The notes under the pieces are model-generated. The model searched no databases. It was not told the DNA's origin and saw only the letters and a program-made list of their open reading frames with translations. Positions 36,748 to 45,810 of a stretch of DNA of 64,000 nt are shown in pieces. Where the stretch lies: positions 27,313-91,312 of the forward strand of contig JAQSDX010000005.1 of NCBI GenBank assembly GCA_029946125.1, written 5' to 3'. The stretch is from Candidatus Methylobacter titanis. Lineage in GTDB: Bacteria > Pseudomonadota > Gammaproteobacteria > Methylococcales > Methylomonadaceae. Both the position numbers and the translations under genes were made by a program. The stretch's first letter is position 1, and every line of letters begins with the position of its first letter.

Positions 36748-38118
36748 ATGATGAACACAAAATTAGTCAAACAGCTGTTATTTATAGGTATAACGTTGCT
36801 ACCTGCTTATTTTTGTACGGCTTCTGTTGCGCAAACTGGCTTGCCGTCCTACATTGACGGTCAGCCATTACCGTCTCTGGCTCCTATGCTTGAGCGCAGC
36901 ATGCCGGCGGTGGTTAATATTTCAACGTCGACCCAGATTATGGTCAGTGAAAATCCACTGATGCAGGATCCTGTTTTTCGCCAGTTTTTTAACATTCCCA
37001 ATCAGCTGCGTCAACAACAAAGGAACAGCTTGGGTTCCGGCGTTATTATTGACAGCAACGAAGGCTATATTCTGACCAATAACCATGTTATCGATAAAGC
37101 CGACAAAATTATGGTGACCTTGAATGATGGTCGCCAGCTTTCGGCTAAACTAATCGGCACCGATCCTGAAGCGGATGTCGCTATCATTCAGATTCTTGCA
37201 GAAAACTTAACCATGTTGCCTATTGCTGATTCCAGTCAACTGAGAGTCGGTGATTTTGTTGTCGCCATCGGTAATCCATTCGGCCTGGGACAAACCGTTA
37301 CCTCCGGCATAGTCAGCGCTTTGGGTCGTTCGGGCCTTGGCATAGAAGGCTACGAAGATTTTATTCAGACCGATGCATCCATTAACCCTGGCAATTCAGG
37401 CGGGGCTCTGGTTAATCTACGCGGTGAATTTGTCGGCATGAATACCGCAATTCTCGCCCCCAGCGGCGGTAATATCGGTATCGGCTTTGCAATCCCATCT
37501 AATATGGTCATGACCATTAAAGAGTCGCTGGTTAAGCACGGTGAAGTCCGCCGTGGATTGTTAGGCGTTACCACGCAGGATCTGACGTCTGAACTGGTCA
37601 AAGCCTTTAATTTAAAAAACAAGCATGGCGCTGCGATTAGCCGGATTGAAAGCGGTTCGCCAGCAGCAAAAGCCGGACTGGAGCCGGGCGATATTATTGT
37701 TACCGCTAATGGCCGCGCCATTAAAAACAGTCATGATGTGCGCAATATTGTCGGCCTGATGCAGATTGGCGATAACGTGGAGTTGGAATATTTTCGTGGC
37801 AATGAGAAAAAACGAGTAACGGCGACAATAGGCAAGCAGGAGTTGCCGCAATTGGCCGGGGATAAACTGCATCGCACCTTACAGGGTACGCTGTTAAGCG
37901 TACCGCTAAAGACTCAGAACGAAGGTGTTTTAATTGAAAAAGTCGACGCGACGTCTAATGCTTGGCGCCTAGGCTTGCGTCCCGGTGACGTTATCGTGTC
38001 GGCAAATCGTTATCGCGTTCGTAATATTGAAGAGTTAAAACGGGTCATTGACCCAAACGGCGCGCTGTTGATTAATATTCAGCGGGGACAGGAAGGATTC
38101 TTTGTTGTGTTAAAGTGA
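36748..38118 (+). CDS. DegQ/HtrA-type periplasmic serine protease
   Basis: Start chosen at ATG 36748 (MMNTKLVKQLLFIGITLLPAYFC, in part), which begins a signal peptide; the reading from 36700 adds unsupported codons. The 456 residues have the trypsin-like domain with His in TNNHVIDKAD, Asp in DPEADVAII and Ser in INPGNSGGALV, then two PDZ domains (about 260-350 and 375-455). It degrades or refolds misfolded periplasmic proteins. It is a single gene, divergent from the cNMP protein, with 132 bases between starts. Confidence 0.95.
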   Translation: MMNTKLVKQLLFIGITLLPAYFCTASVAQTGLPSYIDGQPLPSLAPMLERSMPAVVNISTSTQIMVSENPLMQDPVFRQFFNIPNQLRQQQRNSLGSGVIIDSNEGYILTNNHVIDKADKIMVTLNDGRQLSAKLIGTDPEADVAIIQILAENLTMLPIADSSQLRVGDFVVAIGNPFGLGQTVTSGIVSALGRSGLGIEGYEDFIQTDASINPGNSGGALVNLRGEFVGMNTAILAPSGGNIGIGFAIPSNMVMTIKESLVKHGEVRRGLLGVTTQDLTSELVKAFNLKNKHGAAISRIESGSPAAKAGLEPGDIIVTANGRAIKNSHDVRNIVGLMQIGDNVELEYFRGNEKKRVTATIGKQELPQLAGDKLHRTLQGTLLSVPLKTQNEGVLIEKVDATSNAWRLGLRPGDVIVSANRYRVRNIEELKRVIDPNGALLINIQRGQEGFFVVLK

Positions 38119-38124
38119 TCAGAT

Positions 38125-38214
38125 GAAAAGCGCAAGGCAACAGGCGAAAGGTGCGTAATTTGAACCTTGAATCCTGACCCCTTCGCTTTTTGTCCTTCGC
38201 CCTTCGCCTTTAAA
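38125..38214. repeat. Repeat family E, copy 3
   Basis: AAGCGCAAGGCAACAGGCGA, GAAAGGTGCG and, inverted, CCCCTTCGCTTTTTGTCCTT with CGCCCTTCGCC fill the gap between the Deg protease and moaB. It is a purine/pyrimidine-strand-biased pair forming an imperfect hairpin. Confidence 0.6.
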
Positions 38215-38218
38215 AAAT

Positions 38219-38740
38219 ATGACTACAGACAGAAAATTCATCCCGTTAAACATCGCTATCCTGGTCGTTTCCGACAGCCGCACCGCTGCCGACGATGTAT
38301 CCGGAAAAATACTGGCGGAACGTGCAACCGATGCAGGACATCAGGTTACCGAAAAGAAAATAGTCGCTGACGACATCTATCAAATCAGGGCGGCGGTTTC
38401 AAACTGGATTGCCGCAGATAAGGTTAATGTCGTGATCGCCACCGGCGGCACCGGCGTCACCGGCAGGGATGGTACGCCTGAGGCGGTTGCGCCGTTGCTG
38501 GACAAGGTTCTGGACGGTTTTGGCGAAATTTTCAGGATGCTTTCCTATCAGGACATTAAAACCTCAAGCATTCAGTCCAGGGCCATTGCCGGCGTCGCCA
38601 ATGCAACCTATATTTTTTGCCTGCCCGGCTCATCGGGAGCCTGCCGCACCGCCTGGGATGCACTGATTAAAGAGCAACTGGATCATCGTACCCGGCCTTG
38701 CAATCTGGTGCAGTTGATGCCCAGACTATTGGAAAAGTAG
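38219..38740 (+). CDS. moaB: Molybdenum cofactor biosynthesis protein B
   Basis: A 173-residue MoaB/Mog-type protein: NIAILVVSDSRTAADDVSGK, then the molybdopterin-binding IATGGTGVTGRDGTPEAVAPLL (in part) and IFCLPGSSGACRTAWDALI. In Escherichia coli MoaB resembles adenylyltransferase Mog. Its TAG is directly followed by the ATG of the DUF423 gene, so the two are likely in one transcript. No other moa genes in the window. Confidence 0.95.
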   Translation: MTTDRKFIPLNIAILVVSDSRTAADDVSGKILAERATDAGHQVTEKKIVADDIYQIRAAVSNWIAADKVNVVIATGGTGVTGRDGTPEAVAPLLDKVLDGFGEIFRMLSYQDIKTSSIQSRAIAGVANATYIFCLPGSSGACRTAWDALIKEQLDHRTRPCNLVQLMPRLLEK

Positions 38741-39133
38741 ATGCATTTTTTATTGCTCGGCGCGCTAAGCGCTTTAATCGGCGTCGGCATGGGCGCATTC
38801 GGCGCTCATGGTTTAAAAACCGTCATCAGTCCAGAGATGCTGGCTGTCTACCAAACCGGAGTGACCTATCAAATGTACCATGCACTAGGTCTGATCGGCA
38901 TTGCTCTGATCAACCAGCAAGCACCCGATTCCAAATTATTGCACTGGGCCGGTCGCTTGATGTTCAGCGGCATACTGTTATTTTCCGGCAGCTTGTATTT
39001 GCTGGCTCTCCTTAATCTTAAATGGCTAGGCATGATCACCCCCATCGGCGGTGTTTGTTTTTTAACAGCCTGGTTACTCATCACAATTTTCGCAGCCAAA
39101 AACATCAGGGCTTCCGATCACAACAACAGGTAA
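38741..39133 (+). CDS. DUF423 family membrane protein
   Basis: A 130-residue protein with four hydrophobic helices: LLLGALSALIGVGMGAFGAHGLK at the N-terminus (the family GAFGAHGL motif), YHALGLIGIALI, LMFSGILLFSGSLYLLALL and GGVCFLTAWLLITIFAA. The function is unknown. The gene begins right after the moaB stop and ends six bases before pepN. Confidence 0.93.
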   Translation: MHFLLLGALSALIGVGMGAFGAHGLKTVISPEMLAVYQTGVTYQMYHALGLIGIALINQQAPDSKLLHWAGRLMFSGILLFSGSLYLLALLNLKWLGMITPIGGVCFLTAWLLITIFAAKNIRASDHNNR

Positions 39134-39138
39134 CAATA

Positions 39139-41910
39139 ATGCGCGACGCAAACCCCCAAACCATTTATCTGAAAGACTACACCGTACCCGAATACCTGAT
39201 TCATAGCGTAGCCTTGAATTTTGACCTGGATGATGAAAACACCCGGGTGAGTTCACGACTCACCCTGAGCCGCAACCCTGCCAGTCAGTCCAAAGACACG
39301 GCGCTGACCTTATCGGGTGAAAATATGAAGCTCATCCGCATCAATCTGGATGACGGCACAAATCCGTCTGGAGCGGATTTGCATTTACCCGAAGGGCTCT
39401 GGGCAGGACAGCCCAGAGTGAATGACTTAAGCAAAGATCAATATCTGCAAACCCAGGATGCGTTAATCATTAACCAGGTTCCGCAGCAGCAACGTTTTGT
39501 CTTAACGATCGAAAATAGTATCAACCCGAAAGCCAACACCGCTCTGGAAGGACTGTATCTATCCAGCGGCATGTTGTGCACTCAGTGCGAGGCGGAAGGC
39601 TTTAGAAAAATCACTTATTTTCTGGACCGGCCCGATGTAATGACCTTGTTCACCACAACGCTGGTTGGCGACAAAGACCGTTATCCGGTGTTGTTATCCA
39701 ACGGCAATAAAGTCGCCCAAGGCGAATTGCCGGATAATCGCCACTGGGTAACCTGGGAAGATCCGTTCAACAAGCCCTGTTATTTATTTGCGCTGGTTGC
39801 AGGACAACTGGAATGCGTTGAAGACCGCTTTACCACGCAATCCGGTCGCGACATCGACCTGCAAATCTTTGTCGAAAAACACGATGTCGATAAATGCGAC
39901 CATGCGATGCAGTCGCTGAAAAACGCCATGCTTTGGGATGAACAGGTCTATGGTCGCGAATACGATCTGGATTTATACATGATCGTCGCGGTCAGCCACT
40001 TCAACATGGGCGCGATGGAAAACAAGGGACTGAACGTATTCAATACCAAATTTGTGCTGGCACGGCCCGATACCGCAACCGACTCCGATTATGAACATAT
40101 CGAAGGCGTGATCGGTCATGAATATTTCCATAACTGGACCGGTAATCGCATCACCTGCCGGGACTGGTTCCAGCTCAGCCTGAAAGAAGGCTTTACCGTG
40201 TTTCGCGATCAGGAATTTACCGGCGACCGAGCCTCAAAAGCGGTAAAACGCATCGAAGACGTCAACATGCTGCGTACCCGCCAGTTTGCTGAAGATGCCG
40301 GACCGCTGGCGCATCCGATACGCCCTGATGCCTATATAGAAATCAACAACTTTTACACCTTGACCGTGTATGAAAAAGGCGCTGAAGTGGTGCGCATGAT
40401 CCACACGTTGGTGGGCACTGACGGCTTTCGCAAAGGCAGCGATTTGTATTTTGAGCGTCACGATGGACAGGCGGTTACTTGCGATGATTTCGTTAACGCG
40501 ATGGAAGCGGCCAATAATATTGATTTAAGCCAATTTCGCCGCTGGTATGCGCAGGCTGGAACGCCGGTATTGACCGTTCAACAGCACTATGACCCATCCG
40601 CACAAACCCTGACGTTAACCTTGAGCCAAAACTGCCCGCCAACGCCTGGGCAAGCGCTTAAAGAGCCACTGCATATTCCGGTAACGGTGGGTTTACTTAA
40701 CAAAGACGGCTCTGTAGCGCCTTGCAAGTTACAAGCTGGTGGAGAGACTTCGCCTAAAGCGCCTACTGTTGGCAGTCGCCCAGGGCGGATAAATCCGCCC
40801 CTACAAAGCCTTCTGCAACTCACCCAATCCGAACAAGTCTTTACCTTTGAAAACTTAGTCGAACAGCCGGTGGTGTCTATCCTAAGAGGCTTTTCAGCGC
40901 CGGTTAAACTGGTCATGGAACGCAGTTTGGATGAGCTGGCGTTTTTATTAAGCTACGACAGCGACACCTTTAATCGCTGGGAAGCCGGGCAGCAACTGGC
41001 CGGACAGATTATTTCAGGCCTGATTGCCGATTGGCAAAGCGGCAGAGACATGCACGTCAGTCCTATCATGGTCGCCGCTATTCAACAGGTGCTGGAGCAA
41101 CCCTGGGATGACTTGTCGTATTTCTCTTTATTATTAAGTCTGCCCTCGGAAACCTATCTGGCCGAACAAATGCAGGTTGTCGATGTTGAAGCGATTCATG
41201 CCGCCCGCGAATTTGTGCTACTGACCTTAGCCGAACAACTTGAGGCGAAATTTCAGGCTTTATATCGGAATAATCATCGGGATGAGTCCGGACAGTTTGA
41301 TTCCGGCGCAATCGGCCGCAGACGCATCAAAAACACCTGTTTAAGCTATCTCAGTAAGCTGGAAAATAAGCATATTTATCAATTATCCCAACAGCAATTT
41401 AACCAAGCTAAAAATATGACCGACCAAATGGCGGCATTAACGGTTATCGTCAATAACCCACATCCCGCCAAACAACAGTGTCTGGACAGCTTTTACCATC
41501 AATGGCAAGCGGAAGCGCTGGTTATCGACAAATGGTTTGCGCTGCAAGCCTCCAGCAGCATGCCCGAAGCCTTTGCAACTGTGCAGGCGTTAATGCAACA
41601 CCCGGCATTCGATTTAAAAAACCCGAACCGGGTCAGGTCATTAATCGGCGCTTTCAGCCAGTCCAATCCGCTGCATTTTCACGCCGCCAACGGGCAAGGC
41701 TATCGCTTCCTCGCCGATCAGATTATCGCGCTGAACACCTTGAACCCGCAGATTGCCTCGCGCATGGTCGGCGCGTTAACGTCTTGGCGCAGATTTGATG
41801 AAGGCAGGCAAGCCCTGATCAAAACCCAACTGGAACGGATCATGACCACCGAGGCGATTTCCAAAGATGTTTACGAAGTGGCGAGTAAAAGCCTGGCTCA
41901 GCAAGCGTAA
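39139..41910 (+). CDS. pepN: Aminopeptidase N, with a repeat-derived internal insert
   Basis: Broad M1 aminopeptidase. Start chosen at ATG 39139; the earlier reading overlaps DUF423. The 923 residues exceed the usual 870-890. The exopeptidase motif GAMENKGLN and zinc site HEYFHNWTGNR (with the distal Glu in LKEGFTVF) are intact. Residues about 534-557 (GGETSPKAPTVGSRPGRINP) are repeat family B, in the loop before LTQSEQVFTFENL, where Escherichia coli PepN has no such segment. Probably active. Confidence 0.96.
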   Translation: MRDANPQTIYLKDYTVPEYLIHSVALNFDLDDENTRVSSRLTLSRNPASQSKDTALTLSGENMKLIRINLDDGTNPSGADLHLPEGLWAGQPRVNDLSKDQYLQTQDALIINQVPQQQRFVLTIENSINPKANTALEGLYLSSGMLCTQCEAEGFRKITYFLDRPDVMTLFTTTLVGDKDRYPVLLSNGNKVAQGELPDNRHWVTWEDPFNKPCYLFALVAGQLECVEDRFTTQSGRDIDLQIFVEKHDVDKCDHAMQSLKNAMLWDEQVYGREYDLDLYMIVAVSHFNMGAMENKGLNVFNTKFVLARPDTATDSDYEHIEGVIGHEYFHNWTGNRITCRDWFQLSLKEGFTVFRDQEFTGDRASKAVKRIEDVNMLRTRQFAEDAGPLAHPIRPDAYIEINNFYTLTVYEKGAEVVRMIHTLVGTDGFRKGSDLYFERHDGQAVTCDDFVNAMEAANNIDLSQFRRWYAQAGTPVLTVQQHYDPSAQTLTLTLSQNCPPTPGQALKEPLHIPVTVGLLNKDGSVAPCKLQAGGETSPKAPTVGSRPGRINPPLQSLLQLTQSEQVFTFENLVEQPVVSILRGFSAPVKLVMERSLDELAFLLSYDSDTFNRWEAGQQLAGQIISGLIADWQSGRDMHVSPIMVAAIQQVLEQPWDDLSYFSLLLSLPSETYLAEQMQVVDVEAIHAAREFVLLTLAEQLEAKFQALYRNNHRDESGQFDSGAIGRRRIKNTCLSYLSKLENKHIYQLSQQQFNQAKNMTDQMAALTVIVNNPHPAKQQCLDSFYHQWQAEALVIDKWFALQASSSMPEAFATVQALMQHPAFDLKNPNRVRSLIGAFSQSNPLHFHAANGQGYRFLADQIIALNTLNPQIASRMVGALTSWRRFDEGRQALIKTQLERIMTTEAISKDVYEVASKSLAQQA
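40738..40806 (-). repeat. Repeat family B, in-frame copy inside pepN
   Basis: GACTTCGCCTAAAGCGCCTA, then CTGTTGGCAGTCGCCCAGGG. It is the reverse complement of the element at 12761-12830, with about 55 of 69 positions matching by eye. Its length is a multiple of three and the frame is kept. Confidence 0.88.
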
Positions 41911-41921
41911 ATCCTCATTGA

Positions 41922-42004
41922 CGTAGGAGCGGGCCATGCCCGCGAAGATTTACGGCGATCTGTTTGCCATACCCGCACCCATCGCGGGCATGGCCCGCTC
42001 CTAC
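41922..42004. repeat. Repeat family C, copy 2 (inverted hairpin)
   Basis: GTAGGAGCGGGCCATGCCCG and CGGGCATGGCCCGCTCCTAC are near-perfect arms around a spacer of about 40 bases. It ends the pepN transcript region. See 28541-28625. Confidence 0.88.
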
Positions 42005-42057
42005 AGTGCTTAACTAAAAAATAAAATTATTAGGTGCTGAGCACTTGAGGTAATTCA

Positions 42058-42798
42058 ATGAATGTTGTTGCAAAAAATGTATTAATTACCGGTGCCGCTA
42101 AGCGCATAGGCGCGGCTTGTGCGCGGTTGTTGCATAGCGAGGGCTGTAATGTTTTTTTGCATTACCGGTCTTCGGCGACAGAAGCGCAGCAGCTTTGCGA
42201 TGAACTGAATCAACTTCGGCCCGATTCGGCAAGAATCATGCAGGCCGACTTGCTGAACATGGCCGAGTTGAAGGCTGTTGCCAGAGCGGCCAGTCTGGCC
42301 TGGGGCGGCATAGATGTGCTGGTCAATAACGCCTCGTCCTTTTACCCAACGGCCATGACCGATGTAAGCGAACAGCAATGGGACGAGTTATTGGGCAGTA
42401 ATTTAAAAGCGCCGTTTTTTCTGGCGCAAGCCTTGGCAAAGACCTTAGCCGACAATAAGGGCTGCATCGTCAATATTGTCGACATCCATGCCGAACGGGG
42501 CTTAAGCGGTTATCCTGTGTACAGTATCGCCAAAGCCGGACTGGCCGCCATGACCAAGGTTTTGGCCAAGGAGTTGGGGCCGGAAGTCCGGGTCAACGGG
42601 GTGGCTCCGGGAGCCATACTCTGGCCGGATAACGATTTATCCGAACCGGTCAAAGTGGAGATACTGCAACGAGTGGCTTTAAAGCGTAGCGGTGAGCCAT
42701 TTGATATTGCCAAAGCAGTGCTGTTTTTGATTAAGGATGCCGACTACATCACCGGTCAAATACTGACTGTCGATGGCGGGCGCACCCTATTTTGTTGA
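42058..42798 (+). CDS. folM: Pteridine reductase-like SDR (FolM type)
   Basis: A 246-residue SDR: TGAAKRIGAACARLLH (about 10-25) is the glycine motif of the pteridine reductase group, where the second Gly is replaced by Arg. VNNASSFYPTAM follows, then the catalytic Tyr-x3-Lys in YSIAKAGLAAM and the C-terminal ITGQILTVDGGRTL. It may reduce dihydromonapterin or dihydrofolate. It converges with and overlaps folK by 12 bases; with folB beside it, this makes a folate cluster. Confidence 0.88.
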   Translation: MNVVAKNVLITGAAKRIGAACARLLHSEGCNVFLHYRSSATEAQQLCDELNQLRPDSARIMQADLLNMAELKAVARAASLAWGGIDVLVNNASSFYPTAMTDVSEQQWDELLGSNLKAPFFLAQALAKTLADNKGCIVNIVDIHAERGLSGYPVYSIAKAGLAAMTKVLAKELGPEVRVNGVAPGAILWPDNDLSEPVKVEILQRVALKRSGEPFDIAKAVLFLIKDADYITGQILTVDGGRTLFC

Positions 42799-43287
42799 GG
42801 CCCAGGATGGCGTGACAAGTTTTTGTTTAAGATCGGTCTTGTCGAATTGTTTCCAAAGCTCGGCATAGCAAAGCTGGCTGATCGGGTGTTTTAAGTCGGG
42901 GGCGATTTCGGCCAAAGGCTCCAGCACAAAAGCGTAATGTTCAATTTCATCGCGGGGTATTTGCAGGCGGCCATCGTTGATAATCAGATCGCCGTATAAA
43001 ATCAAATCCAAGTCCAGGGTGCGTGCGGCAAATTTTCGGCTGTCGCGGGTACGACCATTATCCAGCTCAATTTGTCGTAGTTGTTTGGCTACTGTCTTCG
43101 CCTCCAAATCGGAATCAAAGCCGACCACCAGATTGTAGAAAACATCGCCGGTAAAGCCCACAGCTTCGGTTTCATAAATACTTGAAATCGTCAGTTCGCC
43201 AAAGACTTGTTCAAGCGCGCTGAGGCTGGCAGGAATGTATTTATCCTTATCTATATTACTGCCTATGCTGATGTAGCCTTTGGTCAC
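42787..43287 (-). CDS. folK: 2-amino-4-hydroxy-6-hydroxymethyldihydropteridine diphosphokinase
   Basis: A 166-residue HPPK in folate synthesis: YISIGSNIDKDKYIPASLSAL at the start, then SSIYETEAVGF, and the signature RTLDLDLILYGDLII with the magnesium Asps. The ATG overlaps the folB stop by four bases, so FolB and FolK, consecutive steps of the pathway, are coupled. Confidence 0.95.
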   Translation of the reverse strand: MTKGYISIGSNIDKDKYIPASLSALEQVFGELTISSIYETEAVGFTGDVFYNLVVGFDSDLEAKTVAKQLRQIELDNGRTRDSRKFAARTLDLDLILYGDLIINDGRLQIPRDEIEHYAFVLEPLAEIAPDLKHPISQLCYAELWKQFDKTDLKQKLVTPSWASTK

Positions 43288-43643
43288 GGGTTTACTTCTC
43301 CACGTTCAATCACAATGCCGACATCGCTGGCGCCGCTGATAGCACCTTTTTTATTCAGGGTTATTTTCACCCAAGGCACATTAAATTCGTTGCGGATAAT
43401 ATCGGCTATTTCTGAAATTAATTTTTCAACCAGCAAAAACTGACTGCCTTCAACAAAAGAAATAATACGGTGAGAAACTGTTTTGTAATCAAGCGTGTAT
43501 TGAATATCGTCGGTTTCCGCGGCTTTCCGAATGTCAAAAGCCATCTCAATATCAAGGACGACGGTTTGCTTGGTCACTCGTTCCCAGTCAAAAATACCGA
43601 TGATAGTTTCAACTTCCAAGCCGCCTAAAAATATGATGTCCAT
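43284..43643 (-). CDS. folB: Dihydroneopterin aldolase
   Basis: A 119-residue FolB: MDIIFLGGLEVETIIGIFDWER and QTVVLDIEMAFD are standard, and VEKLISEIADIIRNEF follows. It cleaves dihydroneopterin in the pathway ahead of FolK. It diverges from plsY with a 96-base gap, as tsaD-plsY-folB neighbourhoods often do. Confidence 0.94.
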   Translation of the reverse strand: MDIIFLGGLEVETIIGIFDWERVTKQTVVLDIEMAFDIRKAAETDDIQYTLDYKTVSHRIISFVEGSQFLLVEKLISEIADIIRNEFNVPWVKITLNKKGAISGASDVGIVIERGEVNP

Positions 43644-43739
43644 AATGATTTCCGGTTATGATGCGTGTTTTTTAAAAAGCGCTCAGTATCAGGGAAACGC
43701 GCCCTGCTGACAAGTTCAAAATGATGAAAAGGTTACCTA

Positions 43740-44312
43740 ATGATTGAATGGTTGTTTGTTCCGGCTGCCTATTTGATAGGCTCAATTTCCAGTGCGATTA
43801 TAATTTGTCGCCTGATGGGTTTGCCTGATCCTAGAGAGCAAGGCTCGGGAAACCCCGGTGCGACCAATGTAATGCGTATAGGCGGGAAAAAAGCGGCAGC
43901 GATTACCCTGCTGGGCGATTCGCTGAAAGGCTTAATTCCAGTCTATGCCGCGAATGCATTGGGACTGCCTTTCGAATTAGTTGCGGCGACCGGCTTGGCC
44001 GCCTTTATGGGTCATCTTTATCCGGTATTTTTCGGCTTTAAGGGCGGCAAGGGTGTTGCGACCTCGGTCGGGGTGTTGCTCGGATTTTCCTGGGTGCTCG
44101 GCTTTGCCTTCATGGCAACCTGGTTTTTGATTTACAAGCTGGGCAAGATTTCATCCTTATCCGCCTTAGTCGCCTCGATCCTGTCGCCGGTTTTTGCCTG
44201 GTTTATAGCGGGGAACGAGGCTATCGTTGCCGCTTCATTGATTATGACGGTTTTTTTATTATGGCGGCATAAAGGCAATATTCAGCGCTTGCTGGCTGGA
44301 CAAGAAGGCTGA
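43740..44312 (+). CDS. plsY: Glycerol-3-phosphate acyltransferase PlsY
   Basis: A 190-residue membrane acyltransferase that transfers acyl from acyl-phosphate to glycerol 3-phosphate. Motif 1 GSGNPGATNVMR, motif 2 FKGGKGVAT, and the third motif near LLWRHKGNIQRLLAG are all visible, within five membrane helices. Length normal. Downstream is a repeat-rich gap. Confidence 0.96.
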   Translation: MIEWLFVPAAYLIGSISSAIIICRLMGLPDPREQGSGNPGATNVMRIGGKKAAAITLLGDSLKGLIPVYAANALGLPFELVAATGLAAFMGHLYPVFFGFKGGKGVATSVGVLLGFSWVLGFAFMATWFLIYKLGKISSLSALVASILSPVFAWFIAGNEAIVAASLIMTVFLLWRHKGNIQRLLAGQEG

Positions 44313-44342
44313 TTCAGGCGAAAGGTGCAAGGCTAAAGTTCT

Positions 44343-44412
44343 GTAGGATGTGCTGAGGTACGAAGCGCATCATTCGCGAACGATGCGCTTCACTTTGTTC
44401 TGCACATCCTAC
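44343..44412. repeat. Hairpin repeat GTAGGATGTGC..GCACATCCTAC
   Basis: Arms of 11 bases (44343-44353, 44402-44412) plus an inner palindrome AAGCGCATC..GATGCGCTT. It folds into a long two-part stem of REP/BIME type. It is the only copy in this window. Confidence 0.8.
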
Positions 44413-44442
44413 GGCCCTATAAATTAGCGTACCTTATCGCGT

Positions 44443-44603
44443 TGTGTCAAAACGTAAAACTCTTAATTCCGGTGGAAATAATTAACCAATTATTATTTGA
44501 ATTACACTTTGAAGTGGGAGTAACCATTAATAGTTCACTCTGTTTTGGCAAGTAAATGGTGTAAATCCCACCTTTGAAGATTTTGTTTGTGCGTTTTGAC
44601 ACA
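44443..44603. mobile_element. MITE-like element
   Basis: Terminal inverted repeats TGTGTCAAAACG (44443-44454) and CGTTTTGACACA (44592-44603) bound a 161-base AT-rich element. An inner dyad (AATAATT-AACC-AATTATT, 44477-44494) and a CTTTGAAG motif next to GTGGGA and TCCCAC also occur. No ORF. No clear target-site duplication was identified. Confidence 0.5.
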
Positions 44604-44699
44604 GCCTGGATCGAAAACAGCCATTGCGCCCGTTAAGCCAAGCAGTTCAATAAGCTGGCTACTTTGCGTTCGCCCTTCGCCTTGCACCTTTCGCCTGAT

Positions 44700-45704
44700 T
44701 TAATTCAATTCACTAATCGGCCAGCGAGGACGCGCATAAATTTCCAGTCCTTGCTGCTGGCCTGCCATTAAACGCTGACAGCCTGCATAGGCAATCATCG
44801 CGCCGTTATCGGTACAAAATTCGAGTCTCGGAAAATAGAGCTGGGCATTCTCCTTGGCAACCATTTGGGTCAAGCTGGCGCGAATTTGCTTATTGGCGCT
44901 GACGCCGCCGGCAATAACCAGTCTTTTTAGGCCGGTTTGCTGTAAAGCCCGCTTGCATTTAATACTCAGCGTTTCGGCAACTGCCTGTTGAAATGCGGCG
45001 GCAATATCGGCTTTGTCCTGCTCGGTTTTGCCGGAAGCGTTAAAGGTATTCATGGTGAATGTTTTTAAGCCGCTAAAACTAAAGTCCAATCCGGGGCGAT
45101 CGGTCATCGGACGAGGAAATTTAATCTGCGGTGTGCCCTGTTCGGCGAGTGCGGACAGCCTTGGTCCGCCCGGATAGCCCAGGCCCAGCATCTTCGCGGT
45201 TTTATCAAAAGCTTCGCCGGCGGCATCATCTAGGGATTCACCTAATAGTTGATAACGGCCAATACCCTCAACCTGTACCAGCAGGGTATGTCCGCCTGAA
45301 ATCAGCAGTGCAACAAAAGGAAATTCCGGCGGATTTTCTTCCAGCATCGGTGCCAGCAGATGCCCTTCCATATGATGAACGGCAATGGCGGGAACTTGCC
45401 ATGCCCAAGCCAGGCTTCTGGCTGTGGCCGCACCAACCAATAACGCTCCCATCAGGCCGGGTCCTGCGGTGTAAGCAATGCCGTTAATATCAATGCTGGC
45501 GAGTTGACTTTCCTGCAAGCATTGCTTGATCAGCGGCACTAATTTGCGGATGTGGTCGCGTGATGCCAGCTCAGGAACAACGCCTCCATATTCGCTGTGC
45601 ATTTCGACTTGGCTGTATAAAAGGTGACTACACAGGCCGTGTTCGGAGTGATAAATAGCGACGCCGGTTTCGTCGCAAGAGGTTTCTATGCCTAAAACGT
45701 ACAT
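44700..45704 (-). CDS. tsaD: tRNA N6-threonylcarbamoyladenosine transferase
   Basis: The TsaD/Gcp subunit that builds t6A37 on ANN-decoding tRNAs. It has 334 residues with the ASKHA fold: [16 protein letters not shown] at the N-terminus, metal ligands in [12 protein letters not shown], the [10 protein letters not shown] phosphate loop, and [12 protein letters not shown] near the C-terminus. Divergent from rpsU, the arrangement common to gammaproteobacteria; the rpsU promoter overlaps the tsaD start region. Confidence 0.97.
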   Translation of the reverse strand: MYVLGIETSCDETGVAIYHSEHGLCSHLLYSQVEMHSEYGGVVPELASRDHIRKLVPLIKQCLQESQLASIDINGIAYTAGPGLMGALLVGAATARSLAWAWQVPAIAVHHMEGHLLAPMLEENPPEFPFVALLISGGHTLLVQVEGIGRYQLLGESLDDAAGEAFDKTAKMLGLGYPGGPRLSALAEQGTPQIKFPRPMTDRPGLDFSFSGLKTFTMNTFNASGKTEQDKADIAAAFQQAVAETLSIKCKRALQQTGLKRLVIAGGVSANKQIRASLTQMVAKENAQLYFPRLEFCTDNGAMIAYAGCQRLMAGQQQGLEIYARPRWPISELN

Positions 45705-45711
45705 TGAGTTT

Positions 45712-45739
45712 TTGAATTTTATAAAAGTAAAGGTATAAT
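45712..45739 (+). promoter_or_regulatory. Probable promoter of rpsU-yqeY-dnaG
   Basis: TTGAAT (45712-45717), 16 bases, TATAAT (45734-45739), 72 bases before the rpsU ATG. The -10 is perfect. Confidence 0.6.
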
Positions 45740-45810
45740 TAAGGGTTCTGTTTGTTCAGTGGATTGAAAAATCCTAACTTTTTAAATATTAACATATTCA
45801 GGTCATTATA

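Larger units (their letters stand above)
44317..44698. repeat. Twenty-base perfect inverted repeat flanking the plsY-tsaD gap
   Basis: TCAGGCGAAAGGTGCAAGGC (44317-44336) is exactly complementary to 44679-44698. The arms belong to repeat family E and enclose almost the entire 387-base gap, which also contains the hairpin at 44343-44412 and the MITE-like element at 44443-44603. No gene is seen in it. Confidence 0.85.

Noticed and set aside
39022..39138. Longer start of pepN inside the DUF423 gene
   Set aside because: It overlaps DUF423 in another frame, and PepN similarity starts at 39139.
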